From: Inia geoffrensis
Lineage: Eukaryota; Chordata; Mammalia; Artiodactyla; Iniidae
NCBI GenBank assembly: GCA_036417435.1
Contig: CM070911.1
Coordinates: 2,976,001-3,040,000, forward strand
Length of the DNA stretch: 64,000 nt
Direction of reading: 5' to 3'
This document shows, one piece after another, positions 1-11,990 of this stretch (position 1 is the stretch's first letter; each line of letters starts with the position of its first letter). Both the position numbers and the translations under genes were made by a program. The notes beneath the pieces were generated by a model, which did not search any database, had not been told where the DNA came from, and saw only the letters and a list, made by a program, of their open reading frames with translations.

Positions 1-576
1 GCATCAAGCCAACATCTCAGCACCTACACTAGCACCAGCATGAACTGACCTATGACATCCATTTACTCCCAAGGAAAGTATTCTCCTCTATACACACTAA
101 GGTAATTCCAGTAAGGAGACTGGGCAGGGGATCGTCCCCCAGAGAGGGATGCTGGGGGCAGTAGAGAAACAGAAATATCGTTCTGCTCAGTAAATAGAAT
201 CCATGCCTAGTCAAGGGTTTCCCCACACCTAGGGCAGGGGCTCCCTCCAGACACCGTCACCACCATGACACAATTCCTGCTACTGTTCTTCCATTTTCCA
301 AATCCCAGATGTGTCTTTGCTGTGGCTGCCCTTGCCCTATTTCATGACTGTATATTGCCTTTGTTTGGACGGATGGTAATGGGGCGGTGGTGAGGGCTTG
401 GGGTGGCAGATTCTATGTCTTGCATCTGCGCATGCTCTGAGTCAGTACGCACGTTCATACTCACCACAGTGCATTTGAATGAAGACCTTTATTCTAGCTG
501 TTGCCTTTTACTGAGCAATTATCATAATTTTGATGGAGACACTAAAAGAATATGACTTCCACCGAAGTGTGATAGC
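1..576. other. unique DNA, no gene recognised
   Basis: I see no exon-like frame, RNA gene or named repeat here. Composition is mixed, with short purine-rich runs around 120-180. Confidence 0.5.
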
Positions 577-720
577 AGGACCAGTGAACTGAGGAACCTG
601 GAAACACAGGTTCTAGTCCTGCCTCTGGAACGTGTTCACTGAATTAACCTCCCCATCTGTAGAACAGGGAGAACAGTAAATTTCAGAGCTGTAGTGGGTC
701 AACTAATCAGTAATCAATAT
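577..720 (+). repeat. MIR-like SINE remnant
   Basis: The stretch with ggttctagtcctgcctct near 609 followed by ctccccatctgtagaacagg near 648 follows the order of a MIR: the tRNA-like part, then the conserved core. It is strongly diverged. The short frame that starts at 694 inside it is chance. Confidence 0.45.
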
Positions 721-965
721 ATGTTACCATGCTTGGTGCAGGGAGAGAACTTACAGGGTAAGCCTTCTCTACACAAGATTTATAACACAAAAGCATCCAC
801 TTGCTTCGCTAGGAACTTGCTCTATGAAATGATTCACTTCTCTTTTTCCTCTGCCTTCCATTTTCTAAGCTATCCTATGATCTTGCAAATATCTTGTAAT
901 ACTGTCCGCTCAGTGCTTTCAGCTCTGCAGAGTTAGGCTTTCATTTTGAATGAATAGTTTAGATC

Positions 966-1176
966 TTTTTTTTTTTTTTTTTTTTGCGGTACGCGGGCCC
1001 CTCACTGTTGCGGCCTCTCCCATTGCGGAGCACAGGCTCTGGATGCGCAGGCTCAGCGGCCATGGCTCACGGGCTCAGCCGCTCCACTGCACGTGGGATC
1101 TTCCCAGACCGGGGCACTAACCTGTGTCCCCTGCATCGGCAGGCGGACTCTCAACCACTGCACCACCAGGGAAGCT
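966..1176 (-). mobile_element. CHR-type SINE (cetacean tRNA-derived), full length
   Basis: Seen in sequence: a T tract (966-985, the poly-A tail in reverse), then the GC-rich body from gcggtacgcggg to the reversed head ccaccagggaagc. Read on the minus strand, a B-box-like ggttagtgccc lies near 1123, as expected for an RNA polymerase III-transcribed, tRNA-derived element. Short flanking similarity (ttagat at both ends) may be a decayed target-site duplication. The 69-codon frame running through it is not a gene. The family name is recalled from known whale SINEs. Confidence 0.93.
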
Positions 1177-2311
1177 CAATCTTAGATTTTTAATTAGGTG
1201 ATCTCTTGGAGAGCCAACAAGTAATTTTATAAAAGGAACGATAACACAAGAACACTGCCTTCCAGATATCTTAAAGCTTTCCGAGAAATATCTGTATCCT
1301 TGGTCTGAGGAAAGTGTTTGTCTTGTCAGTATTTGGATATACTTGTTTGCATAGTGCTAGGATTTTTCTGTATAGCTATTAACTCTGGTTATTTTTAACA
1401 TCTATGTTTGTATAACAAGAAAAAAACACTTTCCTGAAAGTTATCTTTTATATACAGAGAGGCATTCAGTTGTCCTGAAGACGTGATAAATGTTTTAGCA
1501 TATGCTTTTAATTTTAAATGGTACCTGGATAAGGACACACAGATATATTTACTATAATATGTGCATAGAATTAGCAAGTGCATACAGTGAGATAAATTAA
1601 CTTCACGAATTACTTGTTTCATTTAAAAATATAAAATATTTAGCATGCTTAGATGTCAATACGTTTCTTCAGAATCTAAGATAGAAACCTTTAACCTTAT
1701 AATTAAATAATTGAAATTCAGCTTTTTTTCTGAATACATCCTTATATTCACAATACATCCTTATATTACCACATAATAAACTAGAGGCTGTACAGTTCAA
1801 ATCTAACTTAGGCATACAGTTAAACCCTCAGGAAATTAAAGAATTGCTATTGGCAACTTCAGGCTGCTCTGTAATTAAAATTTTACATTAAGTGGTATTC
1901 TGTAGATTTTTTCAACGAAATAATTCTCATCTGACAGCTCCTAATAAGTTAAAATGTATTGCCTTAACCACAGTTTTTGTTCACTGATTCTTTTCAAAAC
2001 TGGAAAAATAAATAAAACCCTTTTAGAGATCCTTTTGGAAAAGTCTTACACTCAGTTATGTAATGCAGGGCTTGAATTTCTTGAAAAGCTGTACCTAGGG
2101 CAAACAGTCTGTGCTTATTTGTAAAGTCCTACTGGTGATGAGGTTTAGTTCCGTTGAAAATCATTACTCATAACCTGGAGAAACCTTGGCCAACTGATTG
2201 TCCTACATAATGTATAGCAAATGATACTTGATATCCTCATGGTGATGACACAACCACGTTTTATTTTCTTTGAGTTTTTGCCCATTTTACTTGTATTCTT
2301 ATAGTTTTTGC
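1177..2311. other. AT-rich unique DNA
   Basis: No gene or named repeat is recognised. The 75-codon minus frame at 1395-1622 has no domain and an AT-driven composition. A small tandem duplication (1733-1770) is listed separately. Confidence 0.5.
1733..1770. repeat. 19-bp tandem duplication
   Basis: Two adjacent 19-bp units begin with aatacatccttatatt and differ only near the 3' end (cac versus acc). This looks like replication slippage. Confidence 0.8.
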
Positions 2312-2940
2312 TTTTTATTTTTTATTTTTTTAACATCTTAATGGAGTATAATTGCTTTACAATGGTGTGTTAGTTTCTGCTGTATAACAAAGCGAATCAC
2401 CTCTGCATATACATACATCCCCATATCCCCATATCTCCTTCCTCTTGCGTCTCCCTCCCACCCTCCCTATCCCGCCCCTCTAGGTGGTCACAAAGCACCG
2501 GGCTGATCTCCCTGTGCTATGCGGCTGCTTCCCACTAGCTATCTACCTTATGTTTGTTAGTGTATATATGTCCATGCCTCTCTCTCGCTTTGTCACAGCT
2601 TACACTTCCCCCTCTCCATATCCTCAAGTCCATTCTCTAGTAGGTCTGTGTCTTTATTCCTGTCTTACCCCTAGGTTCTTCATGTCATTTTTTTTTCTTA
2701 AATTCCATATATATGTGTTAGCATATGGTATTTGTCTTTCTCTTTCTGACTTACTTCACTCTGTATGACAGACTCTAGGTCTATCCATCTCATTACAAAT
2801 AGCTCAATTTTGTTTCTTTTTATGGCTGAGTAATATTCCATTGTATATATGTGCCACATCTTCTTTATCCATTCATCCGATGATGGACACTTAGGCTGCT
2901 TCCATCTCTGGGCTATTGTAAATAGAGCTGCAATGAACAT
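2312..2940 (-). mobile_element. L1 LINE, 5'-truncated 3' end with ORF2 C-terminus
   Basis: On the minus strand the element runs from 2940 to a T tract at 2312-2331, which is the reversed poly-A tail. The first 80 codons of that strand (2940 to 2698) form an open frame matching the conserved C-terminus of L1 ORF2. Recognisable stretches are [28 protein letters not shown] and VIQSEVSQKEKDKYH, followed by a stop. About 360 bp of 3' untranslated region follows, including the cetartiodactyl-type gggaagcagccgcatagcac region. Retrotransposition truncated the 5' end, so it lacks endonuclease and reverse transcriptase and is dead. The intact frame and low divergence suggest a fairly recent insertion. 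I could not find a convincing target-site duplication. Confidence 0.92.
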
Positions 2941-3054
2941 TTATGCTTGTTCCTGGTTCTAGTCCTGGCTGTTCAGGCCCGGCAAAGGTACTGGGAGTTG
3001 GGACCATTGCCTGCCTTCAGAGTAATGGCTGTGACAGTTTCTGACCAGGGTACA
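2941..3054. other. short unique spacer
   Basis: Unrecognised sequence lies between the L1 and the MIR. The 89-codon plus frame at 2947-3216 crosses it and runs into the MIR, so it is not a gene. Confidence 0.45.
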
Positions 3055-3175
3055 CTGTTGAGGTCCTGGCTCTGCCACCTACTCAGTGGAAAACTCTGGG
3101 CAACTCTCCATGTTTCTCTAGACCTTGGTTTCCCAACAGTAAATGTGGGACAAGAAAGAGGTGCAGATTATGTGG
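3055..3175 (+). repeat. MIR SINE fragment
   Basis: ctggctctgccacctactc (near 3066) followed by ttggtttcccaacagtaaat (near 3125) matches the order and spacing of the MIR core. Confidence 0.65.
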
Positions 3176-3659
3176 CACTAAGATCACTCCACCTCTGGCA
3201 CAATACGATTCCATGAAGGCACCAGACAGGAGGGGAAGTTCAAAATTGCTTAAATTTCAATCAAATTGGAATGCTGGCTCTGATAATATATTTTACTATT
3301 TGTTTTAATACTTTCAAGACATCAAAAACACTACTTAATAGTCCCCATTATGTAGAGAAGAGTAAATAATTACAACATATTCCACATATCACAGCATGTC
3401 TGGAAAAGAAAAGGAGGTCAAAAAACATCAGGTCTCTCCCCCATCACAGTTTTTCCCCTTTTATGTCACACATTTGACTTAGTTTGTGGTTTTAGATGCA
3501 GTTCTTACATCTGCACCACACAAATGAGTACAGGACTGCAGTATAATTTTTTCATTCTTTTCCAACAGGGTCTACACATAATCATGTTCAAAAAAATAAT
3601 AAATTATCTGGCACCTCTCTGTTCAATCATTGTTTCCAAGCTATAATCAACTTACTTCC
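3176..3659. other. unrecognised DNA
   Basis: No gene signal. A stretch at about 3290-3430 faintly resembles a reversed MIR, but it is too weak to call. Confidence 0.4.
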
Positions 3660-5000
3660 ATGTTCATACTCCAGACCTTCTGATGACCAATGTCTGCACC
3701 TCCTCCAAAAATCCATCACAAATATTGCTTTCCCTGACCTCCATCTCCTGTTCTTCCATGTCATTTACTCCAGATCCCCACTGAAACTGACCCTCATGCA
3801 GGCTCCTCAGCTCTGACTCTCCACTGTTTCACTCTCCATCACCTTCCTCCCTTCACTTCACCTCCTACTTGCTTTGTTCCCTGGATCATCCACAGCCAGA
3901 CCCTTGCAGACATGTCCACTTCCCCCAGTTTCCTTGAATGTGTTCTGAAGCTGTTGAAGGCTGCCCTGCAGCCATGCCAAGCACAGATAGGAAACGAGTC
4001 CACCTCAGATCTGGGAAATCCTGTTACGTTCCTCAGTAAGTTCACTTCCCTAATCTTAGTAAATTTACTTCCCTAATCTTGTGTGTGATTCTATTAAAAT
4101 TTTTCCAAATTCCCTGTTTTCTCAAATCTTCACCCACAGCTTATTCCAGTCTGTCTCAGTTGATGACATCACCTCATCCTTTTGTGGGGGAAAATAGAAG
4201 CATTCAGAAGTGAATTTATCATCTCAAAATCCACAACCTTCCTCGCATATATTTCTTCTCTATTAATTCTTCTCTAAGAATATACATTCTTCTACCGTTA
4301 CAAAGGGAGATGCATCTCTGCGCTTCTAAAAGCCAATAAGTAGTTTTTCCCCTTCTTATGAAAAACCATCATTCCCTGCTCATCACTTCTCTCTTCCCAC
4401 TGTATATTCGCCTTAACATAAAATTAATTCCGTACTTCAGATGAATCCTACGTTCCCGTGAGCTACTTTGTAATTTTGCTTCTTCTGATTCACAGAAGAA
4501 ATTCTCTAAAATATATTCAGGTGCCCTCTCTCCAAATTTTTACCTCTCAATGATCTTCTAATGTGACTTCCATTCCTATCACACTGCATAGGAGAGATTA
4601 AATTTAATATTCATGCCCTGCCAACATTGTAACTGGCCTTGCGGGGGTGTTCAGCACATTTGATCTTCCTCACCTAATTGAAACAATTTTCTTTCATGGA
4701 ATTGATGATACCAAACTCTGTTGGTCTTCTCCCAACCTGACTGGCCACTTCTCATAAGTCTTCACTGTCTTTTCTTTTTCAGGTAGACCTAAATGTAGGA
4801 GTACCCCAGAGCTCTTTCTTGGTCTGACCCTTCAATTCTCTTTCCACTCTCTGTGCCCAGTTGGGCTCTTATTGTCCTTTGACAATACAGATGGTCAATA
4901 TGCTCACTGTGCTCAGTTTTATTTTATTCCTGACTTTGAGGCTGAGCTCCTCACCTGGTATCTCAGCGCTCATTTAACACCTCCATGATATTGACTAAAG
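3660..5000 (+). repeat. L2 LINE remnant (ORF2 region)
   Basis: The pyrimidine-rich plus strand follows the L2 reverse-transcriptase coding region as I recall it. A stretch corresponding to the phrase about a domain ending in -FDT/-FDL (cacatttgatcttcctcacc, near 4656) comes first. Then come cctgactggccacttctc (near 4736) and gtaggagtaccccagagctc (near 4795), the last being the conserved G-V-P-Q region. It is heavily mutated with many frame breaks. The minus frame at 3839-4045 is antisense noise. Confidence 0.6.
4035..4080. repeat. 23-bp tandem duplication, two units
   Basis: Units 4035-4057 and 4058-4080 share agtaa and acttccctaatctt and differ at two positions, so this is an older slippage event inside the L2 remnant. 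Confidence 0.85.
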
Positions 5001-5795
5001 AAAGACATTCCAAACTCAAAAAAATTAGTTTAAAAAACTAATCTCTTGATTAAATTCTTTTCACACACTGTAACAAAATTGTTCCTCCCCCCATATTTCC
5101 CAATCTAAGCAAAATGTAGAAGGCATGGCATTTATCTCCCCAGCTCCCACCTTGTCTTGCCACAGGTTGATGGGAGCTGTGTCAGGCAGTCTTTTCCTGT
5201 AGCTCAGGCTCTGCCTCCCTCCCTCCCTTTTTCTCACCCTCCCCCCCCCTCCTAGCTCAGAATTCCTTCAATAGCTTTTCAGGTTCTCCTTCTGGTCCAG
5301 AGCTGGTCACGTCTTTCCACTACTGCAGTCCCTAAGTTAGTTCCTTATTCATGTTGCTTCTCCTGACCCTGAATGTACCCCTTGGAGTAATACCTTCAGT
5401 AAGCTCTCCTTGTTGACCAACGGATGTCATTTGTTTCCTGTTGGGACCCTGATTGATGTAATGAGAAATGGAGACCCAGAGATGTCTTAGCTTCTAGAGA
5501 GGTAGGTAGAGCAGATCTCGACTCTTACAAAGATGATTTAGAATGATTATCTGGAGATCAGAAACTCTAGATAAGGCTATAGAGTTAATCATTTGCTTCT
5601 GGATTAGTTTTCAAAACTGGGAACAGAAGCTGCTTATTCTCCAAGCCCCCCGCCCGGTATCACATTGCATTCCAACCTCCTGGCACTTAGCTGTAACGTC
5701 TTATTTAGTGTTTTTCAATACGCTTTTAGACAAATAGGTTTCTGTTACGTTTCACTGCAAAAGGTAAAATGGCTTATGGTACTCCGTGTATAAGC
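5001..5795. other. unrecognised, partly pyrimidine-rich DNA
   Basis: A C/T-rich block lies at about 5205-5255. The stretch 5140-5480 has the feel of an old LTR or LINE fragment, but I cannot name it. No gene is seen. Confidence 0.4.
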
Positions 5796-6005
5796 CAGTA
5801 GTCAGCAAATTACAACCCATGGGCCAAGTCCAACCCACCACCTGTATTTGGAAATAAACTTTTATTGGCACACAACCACACTCCTTCATTACCTATTGTC
5901 TATGCAACTTTCCTGCTCCTGCGGCAGCACTGAGTAGTTGTGACAGACCCATAAACCCTAAAATGCTTACTTCTGGCCATTCACAGAAAAGGTTGGCTGA
6001 CCCTT
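5796..6005 (+). mobile_element. short non-autonomous hAT-type DNA transposon
   Basis: The left end reads cagtagtcagcaaattacaa, and the reversed right end reads gggtcagccaac, so the ends form imperfect terminal inverted repeats. The middle contains aataaacttttattggcaca, typical of an old mammalian MER-class hAT element whose ends read close to gtcagcaaactacggcccg. It has no coding capacity, and the overlapping 66-codon minus frame is chance. The exact family name is not certain. Confidence 0.65.
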
Positions 6006-7229
6006 CATATATCCCATATTTCTGCTTCACGTAAATAGAAATGAGGTGCTGTGGAATAATGATACGCTTATAGAAGTCCAGGGATAGAGTCATGACTTAT
6101 TGTCGAACGCAAGCATATTAAGTCTTTCTAAGGTATCGACTCCCACCTCCTACCTTTGTGTACAGCCCTAATAAGAGCTAGGAGCACATTCATGCACATT
6201 GATGGCATTTGCTCAACGACTGCCGATGTGGCAACTCATTTCCATGCCTTTCCAAGTGGGGAAAATGTTGGTGATCATAAATATATTGAAGGGAGTTAAG
6301 ATATTGAAATCAAGGACTTGAATTGAACATGATTGAAATGTTGAAAAAGAATTTGACAAGGAAGTTCCTAAATTTCCTGAGTGTTATTCCAGTTTTCCAC
6401 CGTAAAGGAGAATAAGGCATGGTCCAGGGCTTTGTTCCAGAAACCCAAGCAGCTCTCTTGGTCTAGTTAAATAAACAAACAAAAAGAGAAAAGGAGAGAC
6501 AGAATTGACATGGCCCAGATTAGATTTATAATTGAAGAAAAGGGATCACAGCTAATTTATGATAGGTTATTTATTGACCACTTCATTCAGTAATTGTTTT
6601 TGCCTTGATGTCCTGTATGTTTTTCCTATTTCACTTATGTCCCTCAAATATTTTATGGAATTAGAAATAAATGAAGAAATAAATAAATATGTATTGTAAC
6701 ATTTGTTTTTAGACCATATTAATATAGTTTCACCAAACAACTAAGCAGATGTTTTCCAGGTAGGAAGAAACCATACGCACTGGTATTGCTTCAGAATATT
6801 TCCAAAGGCGAGACGTTTCTCTCAAATGCCCAAGTTTCAAACATTGTATTTAACGTGACAGGAACAAAAATACATTCCCTTCGCCTGTCTTTGCAAATGA
6901 GTATCTTCTTTACCAGAATGGTATTTTTCCCTCAAAAGGATGGGTGGGGTTGGAGGTGCATTAGTTTTTCCCAGTTGCTCCATATGAGGTACCTGTGCTG
7001 CTTCTAACAATAGACACCACCTTTTAACAGGCAGAAACCCATCTGCCTGCATCAGCTGTCAGGATGACTTGGAATGCACAGTTTTCAGAAATCAGCTTTA
7101 ATTGTGGGCCTCCAGTGAATAGAGTCAATTTCCATGACTGTAGGGCCTCTTAGGCAATATAATAAAATAAGCCATCAGGAGACTTGACATTATCTTTTAA
7201 CTATTAACTCCAAATTACATATTTTAATA
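6006..7229. other. unique DNA
   Basis: No gene recognised. Open frames at 6786-7007 (+) and 6837-7052 (-) overlap each other and have no domain. The A/T-rich stretch 6660-6700 contains imperfect AAAT repeats. Confidence 0.45.
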
Positions 7230-7440
7230 ATAAAATGGCACGGTAGAAAGAGAAAGCTCTCTGGTGAAAAGATATGTGTTTAAATTCTATTGTTAATATT
7301 TTAGTGGACATGCTACATTGGGCAAATTACTTCAAATCTCTGAAATATATTTCAAAATTTTTCAACAACAAAATGATAATAACCCATAAAAACCGGTATG
7401 GGAAGCAAATCATACAGTATATCAAAAGTGTTTTGTAAAA
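7230..7440 (+). repeat. MIR SINE
   Basis: A near full-length but degraded copy: gcacggtagaaagagaaagc (near 7237) is the tRNA-like head, gcaaattacttcaaatctc (near 7322) the core, and aaaatgataataacccat (near 7370) the downstream part. Confidence 0.5.
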
Positions 7441-7884
7441 TAGAAAACCATATTGCATTAAATCAAGCAAAGACTAAATCAATTTCATGATGAAAATTAC
7501 ATATATTTGTTTTAAATAATAACATTCAGCAGTACAATAGATCATATAACACAAAAAGGGTATCTTTTTCCTACACCAGAGGAACCACTGCCATCAACAG
7601 CTTTTCAGAAACTTTTGTCTTCCAAAGATAACTTTTTGCCACAAGTATGATTTGCAAGATGTTGGCATGCTTTGATTAATGTAACTTAAGAAGGAAATTA
7701 TTTTGCCATTTTATAAAATGCATTTGTTATTCATAAAATTCTTCCCAAATAAAAGATATAAAAATTTCTGTACTTTTATCAGTTAAAGAAAAGGAACTCA
7801 ATAGAGCTATGTTAATGATTTGGTTTCTTAAGTTTTATTAATACTTACTAAATAGTTAATGAGTCAGTAAGCACGCATGAATTT
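7441..7884. other. AT-rich unique DNA
   Basis: Nothing recognised. Confidence 0.45.
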
Positions 7885-8320
7885 AGAGAAGAACAATCCC
7901 CAAAGATGTCCACCCACATTCTAATCCTGGAATATGTGACTATGTTAACTTACATGGCAAAGGGAAATTATGGTAGCAGATAGAATTAAGTCTGCTAATC
8001 ACTAGATCTTAAAGTAGGGAGATTATACTGAATTATTCCAGTGGGTCTAATGTAATCACATGGGTCTTGAAATGTAGAACAGGGTGACAGAACACTCAGT
8101 GTCAAATGATGTGACTTAAGAAGACTCAATTGGCCATGTTTGACTTTGAAGCTGGAAGGGGCCATGAGCCAAGGAAGGCAGGTCGCCCCTAGAATCTAGT
8201 AAAACGAAGGAATGGATTCTCCCTACAGCCTCCAGAAGTCAATGCACCATCCAATACCTTGACTTTACCTCAGTGAAATCCAGGCCAGATTTCTGTGAAA
8301 TAATCTGTTTCCTTGCCTCT
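7885..8320 (+). mobile_element. MLT1-like (ERVL-MaLR) LTR remnant
   Basis: The order of motifs fits an old MaLR-type LTR. It runs from caaagatgtccaccc and atgttaacttacatggcaaa, through ggagattatactgaattatt, to cctccagaagtcaatgcacc and ccttgactttacctcagtg. The 3' end is not preserved. It is a solo, non-coding relic. Confidence 0.55.
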
Positions 8321-8639
8321 TCCAGCAGCAGTAGGCAAGTAACTGGCTTACTTGAATACTGGATTTGAAATTGCTTAAGTATCTGAATACCATGCAAATC
8401 TTAGAAATACAACTCAACAAAAGAATATATGAAAGTTAATATCAGCTATACTTAAGTAAAAAATATCCATTTATACAGCTGTGAGAATCTCTTCTCTTGT
8501 GTCACAAGAAGAGGAAAAGAAAATCTATTTGCCATTTATTTAGCAATTATGTAAATGATACTAATGAAAGTCCCGTAAAGTCTACTCTTTGCGACAACGT
8601 TCTGTCCCGGTTTGTTGCTACAGGATTTTTTATATTCTC
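8321..8639. other. unrecognised DNA
   Basis: No gene or repeat is identified. The 123-codon minus frame at 8547-8918 begins antisense to an L2-like stretch and lacks any recognisable domain. Confidence 0.4.
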
Positions 8640-9360
8640 CTGCCTCTGATGATTTCTTTTCTCACTTTTCCTATTCTTCCTGCCTGCTGCCCCACTGCCT
8701 GGAAATACCACATATCTGCTTTTCATCTCTACGTGTGTTATTTTCGCTGGTGTCCATTTCCGTTCCCAAGGCTTCTTCGACCCCTTCCATCTTGATAGAA
8801 TCAACCGTACACCTTCAGCTTGGATATTTTTCTCAAGTTGAATTCCAAACGGCCCAACTACCTCTCGGGGAGCCTCCCCCCACCATATCCAGTCTACCGC
8901 GTGAGCCTCCGGAAACAAAAATTCAGCACGCCATGAATTGAAACCTCAGTCTCTCCTCTACCTGTATGTTTTTCTCTTGGAGTCTCAGGGAACACCTTCA
9001 GAGTCTCTATCCTCCAAGTCATCGTGCCAAGAATCCCAATGTTGTGCAATCTCTCCTTCCATATCTAATCAGCCACGGACTCATGTTCCTGCAAATTCTC
9101 AAATGACACTCTCTTAATTTCTATTCTAAGATCTCACTGGAAGAGCCTTATTATAGCTGGTCTTCTAATTGGTCTTCCCACCTTCTGTCACTTCCTATCC
9201 TAATCAATGCTGTATTCTAAGTCCAGTGTAATTAGGAAAGCATTACTCTTTGGCTATTATATCTTCATGTATTGCTCCTGATAAAAGGTCAGCTCTTTGC
9301 AGTGACATTCCATACTTCCACAGTCTGGAGCTAGTGTATCTTTACATATCTGTCTCTAAT
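8640..9360 (+). repeat. L2-like LINE remnant
   Basis: The C/T-rich plus strand shows ctatcctccaagtcatcgtg near 9008 and gctggtcttctaattggtct near 9157, followed by cccaccttctgtcacttcc. These parallel the L2 region with the phrase cctcctaactggtctccctg. The left boundary is unclear. Confidence 0.42.
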
Positions 9361-9376
9361 TACTTTCCTGATACAT

Positions 9377-10342
9377 CAGAGTTTCTTACATACTTTTGTC
9401 TCAGTATTCATTTATACTCTTAAAGACTACTGAGGACACCAAATATTATTTTATTTGTGTGTGTTATATTTATAGATAGTTAGAAATTAAACTTAAATTT
9501 TTGAATTATCTATTTGATAATTCATGTAAAAATAACAGTAATATGCCCATCATATATGAACATAGTATTTCTTGTAAAAAAAAATTTGTAATTTCCAAAC
9601 CCCAAAAATTTTTGTTAGAAGAGTGATGTTATTTTCCATTTTGGCAAATCTCTAACATCTGACTTCATAAATGAAAGCTGGATAATCACATGTTTGTTGA
9701 TTCTATCCATTGTCATATGTTGATTTGTTTAAAATATACACAGAAAATCCTGTTTCCCACAAATATGTTGTTGGAAAAAGGAGGAATATTTTAATAGCCC
9801 TTCAGATGTTTGTGACTATTCCACGTAAATGCAAACCAAAATTCAAGAAGCAGTAGTTTCTTAAAAGTTTACTTTCAATGTGAAATCCAAAAGCATATCA
9901 GTTAAGTTTTAGTATGCTTACTTTAAATTGTCTTGGTCTATTTTGCACTTTGAATGGATCATTTACCTATCATAATTTTGTAACACCATGCATTGGTCAT
10001 TTAGAAAATAAAATATTACCTCACTGAATTGTGCAAATCTCCCAAATGTTGGCATGTTTCATTGTATAATAGCCAGAAACAACATTTTACTATGTTGATT
10101 CATTAGTATCATCAAAATAGTCTTTAAGTACTGGGATGCATAGTTGAGTGCTACTGCCTTGATTCACGGTAAGGCATTGGCAATTTACCCATCACTGCTT
10201 TTGTATCGTCAGGATGAACATCAGCAAATTTAAAAAGGTGGAAATGTCTTGGTGCTGTGAAAATAGTTTTGACCTCATGGTCCGCTGACAAACTTTTAAG
10301 GCACCTCAGAGGCCCACAGACCACACCGTTACTCCTGCTCTG
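9377..10342 (-). mobile_element. internally deleted hAT (Charlie-like) transposon with transposase relics
   Basis: The left end resembles the usual reversed hAT terminus (cagagtttcttacatac near 9377). It continues with the stretch tactgaggacaccaaat, and the right end carries cccacagaccaca. The minus strand has broken coding sequence of a hAT transposase. Around 9799-9730 it reads AIKIFLLFPTTYLWETGFS, matching the C-terminal dimerisation domain. Around 9960 it reads DPFKVQNR. Around 10220-10150 it reads DDTKAVMG and then IKAVALNY, matching the conserved core of FAM200/ZBED5-related transposases. Residues between these core and C-terminal blocks are missing, so this is a deletion derivative. 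It carries in-frame stops and cannot encode a protein. It is related to the plus-strand copy at 41290-42390. Confidence 0.75.
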
Positions 10343-10589
10343 TAGTCAAATTTAGTGCCTTTCAAATAATTTAAAGTATTTTCACACAAAAAAATATGGA
10401 GTCAATATTCTAAGGTTTAAAAGAACTGCTTCATTTCCAGTGGGAGTTGGAGACATGGAGCCCCCTTGTCACTTCCCCACCATCCCAAATAAGAGTCACA
10501 GTCCTGGAAACCAATATATTCATTGTTCCCATTGGTATTATATCATTTCACCATTTCCATACCATTGCTCACTAGCACTCGTCTGCACA
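10343..10589. other. unrecognised DNA
   Basis: An 87-codon plus frame (10440-10703) begins here and runs into an L2-like tail. I do not regard it as a gene. Confidence 0.4.
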
Positions 10590-10770
10590 CTGTCCTCACT
10601 AGTGGAATCACCACAAGCTCCTGATTCAGAATGTTTCTCACCTTCACTTTGGTTTTTAGCCATAACTTATGAATGGCCCATCACCAGCCTTTCAATAGAA
10701 TGAAGTCTCCTCCAGGGCAGGGACCACACCTAATATAATTTGCCTTCCAGAAAACACAGAGATGGTAAAT
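10590..10770 (+). repeat. L2 3'-end remnant
   Basis: gaagtctcctccagggcagg followed by gaccacacctaatataat (near 10701-10740) corresponds to the L2 3' untranslated phrase on a chromosomal gene-free background: aagctccatgagggcaggga. Confidence 0.5.
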
Positions 10771-11879
10771 AGTTTTTGAATTTAATTGAAAATGTTGCCT
10801 AGAAGAAAATAATTTTCCTGGGGTGTTCGATTCTTTTCAAGTTGTGTGAACTTTCAATGCTGCTACTGTGTATCTACCTTCCAATCTCAAGGGCCTTTCC
10901 CTCATTAGCTCTTAGAAAGGTTTCTGGTCAGAAGTTGATTGTTATAAAGAATTGCAAACCAAGATCTTTCCTGTTTTAAAAGTTATAATTGGTTGAAATT
11001 ACAGAAATGCTTAGACAAGCCTAATTACAATCTAACACTCACTCTACATTCAGGCTTTTCAAGTACATTTCCCTGGGGTGTCTTCACCTGAGCTGATGTA
11101 TGCTATTGCTTCATGAGAATTTTGAAAGTATTCTCCGCATTCCTTTCCAGTGATGTTACATATATGATCCCCCATACTCTCTTAGAGTCCTTACAGATGC
11201 AGGTAACCTTTCTGGAGACCTCATTGCAAGCCTGGGTGCTTAGACTATACACGTTGCTCCCTGCCAATTACTGTCAATGATCCTGCCGTTGTTTCCAAAG
11301 GGCCATATAGCTGCTGATGGGGAAACATAAGCCAGTAAAGCCAATGCAGCATTGATTAACTTGTTCCACTTCTTAGGATTCAAAAATGACTCATTTATGT
11401 CAAAAATGGAATATTTTAGGGGTAACAGGCGTATCTAAGAGGTTCAGTGTGTAACAAGGAAGAAGAGAGTTATGGTTCACGACCCCAGACTAGGGAAGCC
11501 ACACTGGCTGTCACCGGGAAGGCTTTCAGAAAGTTAGGGGATGTCACACCTCACCTACTGTATTGACACTCTCAGTAAAGCAGTGGAGGGATGACAACAT
11601 TAGGATGAAGAGCAAAAATGCTAAATTTTACGACATGGCCACCTTTAAGTCCGTTTCCTTCCTCTTTTTCTCCTTGTAACCCATAGAATTGGACATTTGG
11701 CACCAAAATGTGAAATAAAATTTACCATCCCTAATACATAAATAATGGTTAGAGTTTAACACACATTTTGAATAGGGCGATGATTTTAAAAATTCCTAAA
11801 CATTACATGAACAAGATGTTGTGCATTTGGAAAATAAGCAATATGGAAATGTTTCCTGGATTATTAAATTGCACACACA
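10771..11879. other. unique DNA
   Basis: No gene or named repeat recognised in about 1.1 kb of ordinary composition. Confidence 0.45.
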
Positions 11880-11990
11880 GTAACTCATCTTCAGCCCTTT
11901 AGGGTCTTACAAACTCATCTCTATCATTTTGTATCTCATCCACCCCTGTGAAGCAGATACTATTTTCATCTTAGTTTAGTCACAACTTTC
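11880..11990 (-). repeat. possible MIR fragment
   Basis: The run tatctcatccacccctgtga followed by agcagatactattttcatct resembles the reversed 3' half of MIR. Weak. Confidence 0.3.

Noticed and set aside
2698..2940. 80-codon minus frame as a small host gene
   Set aside because: It is the C-terminus of L1 ORF2; the same product pattern recurs at 32823-33065.
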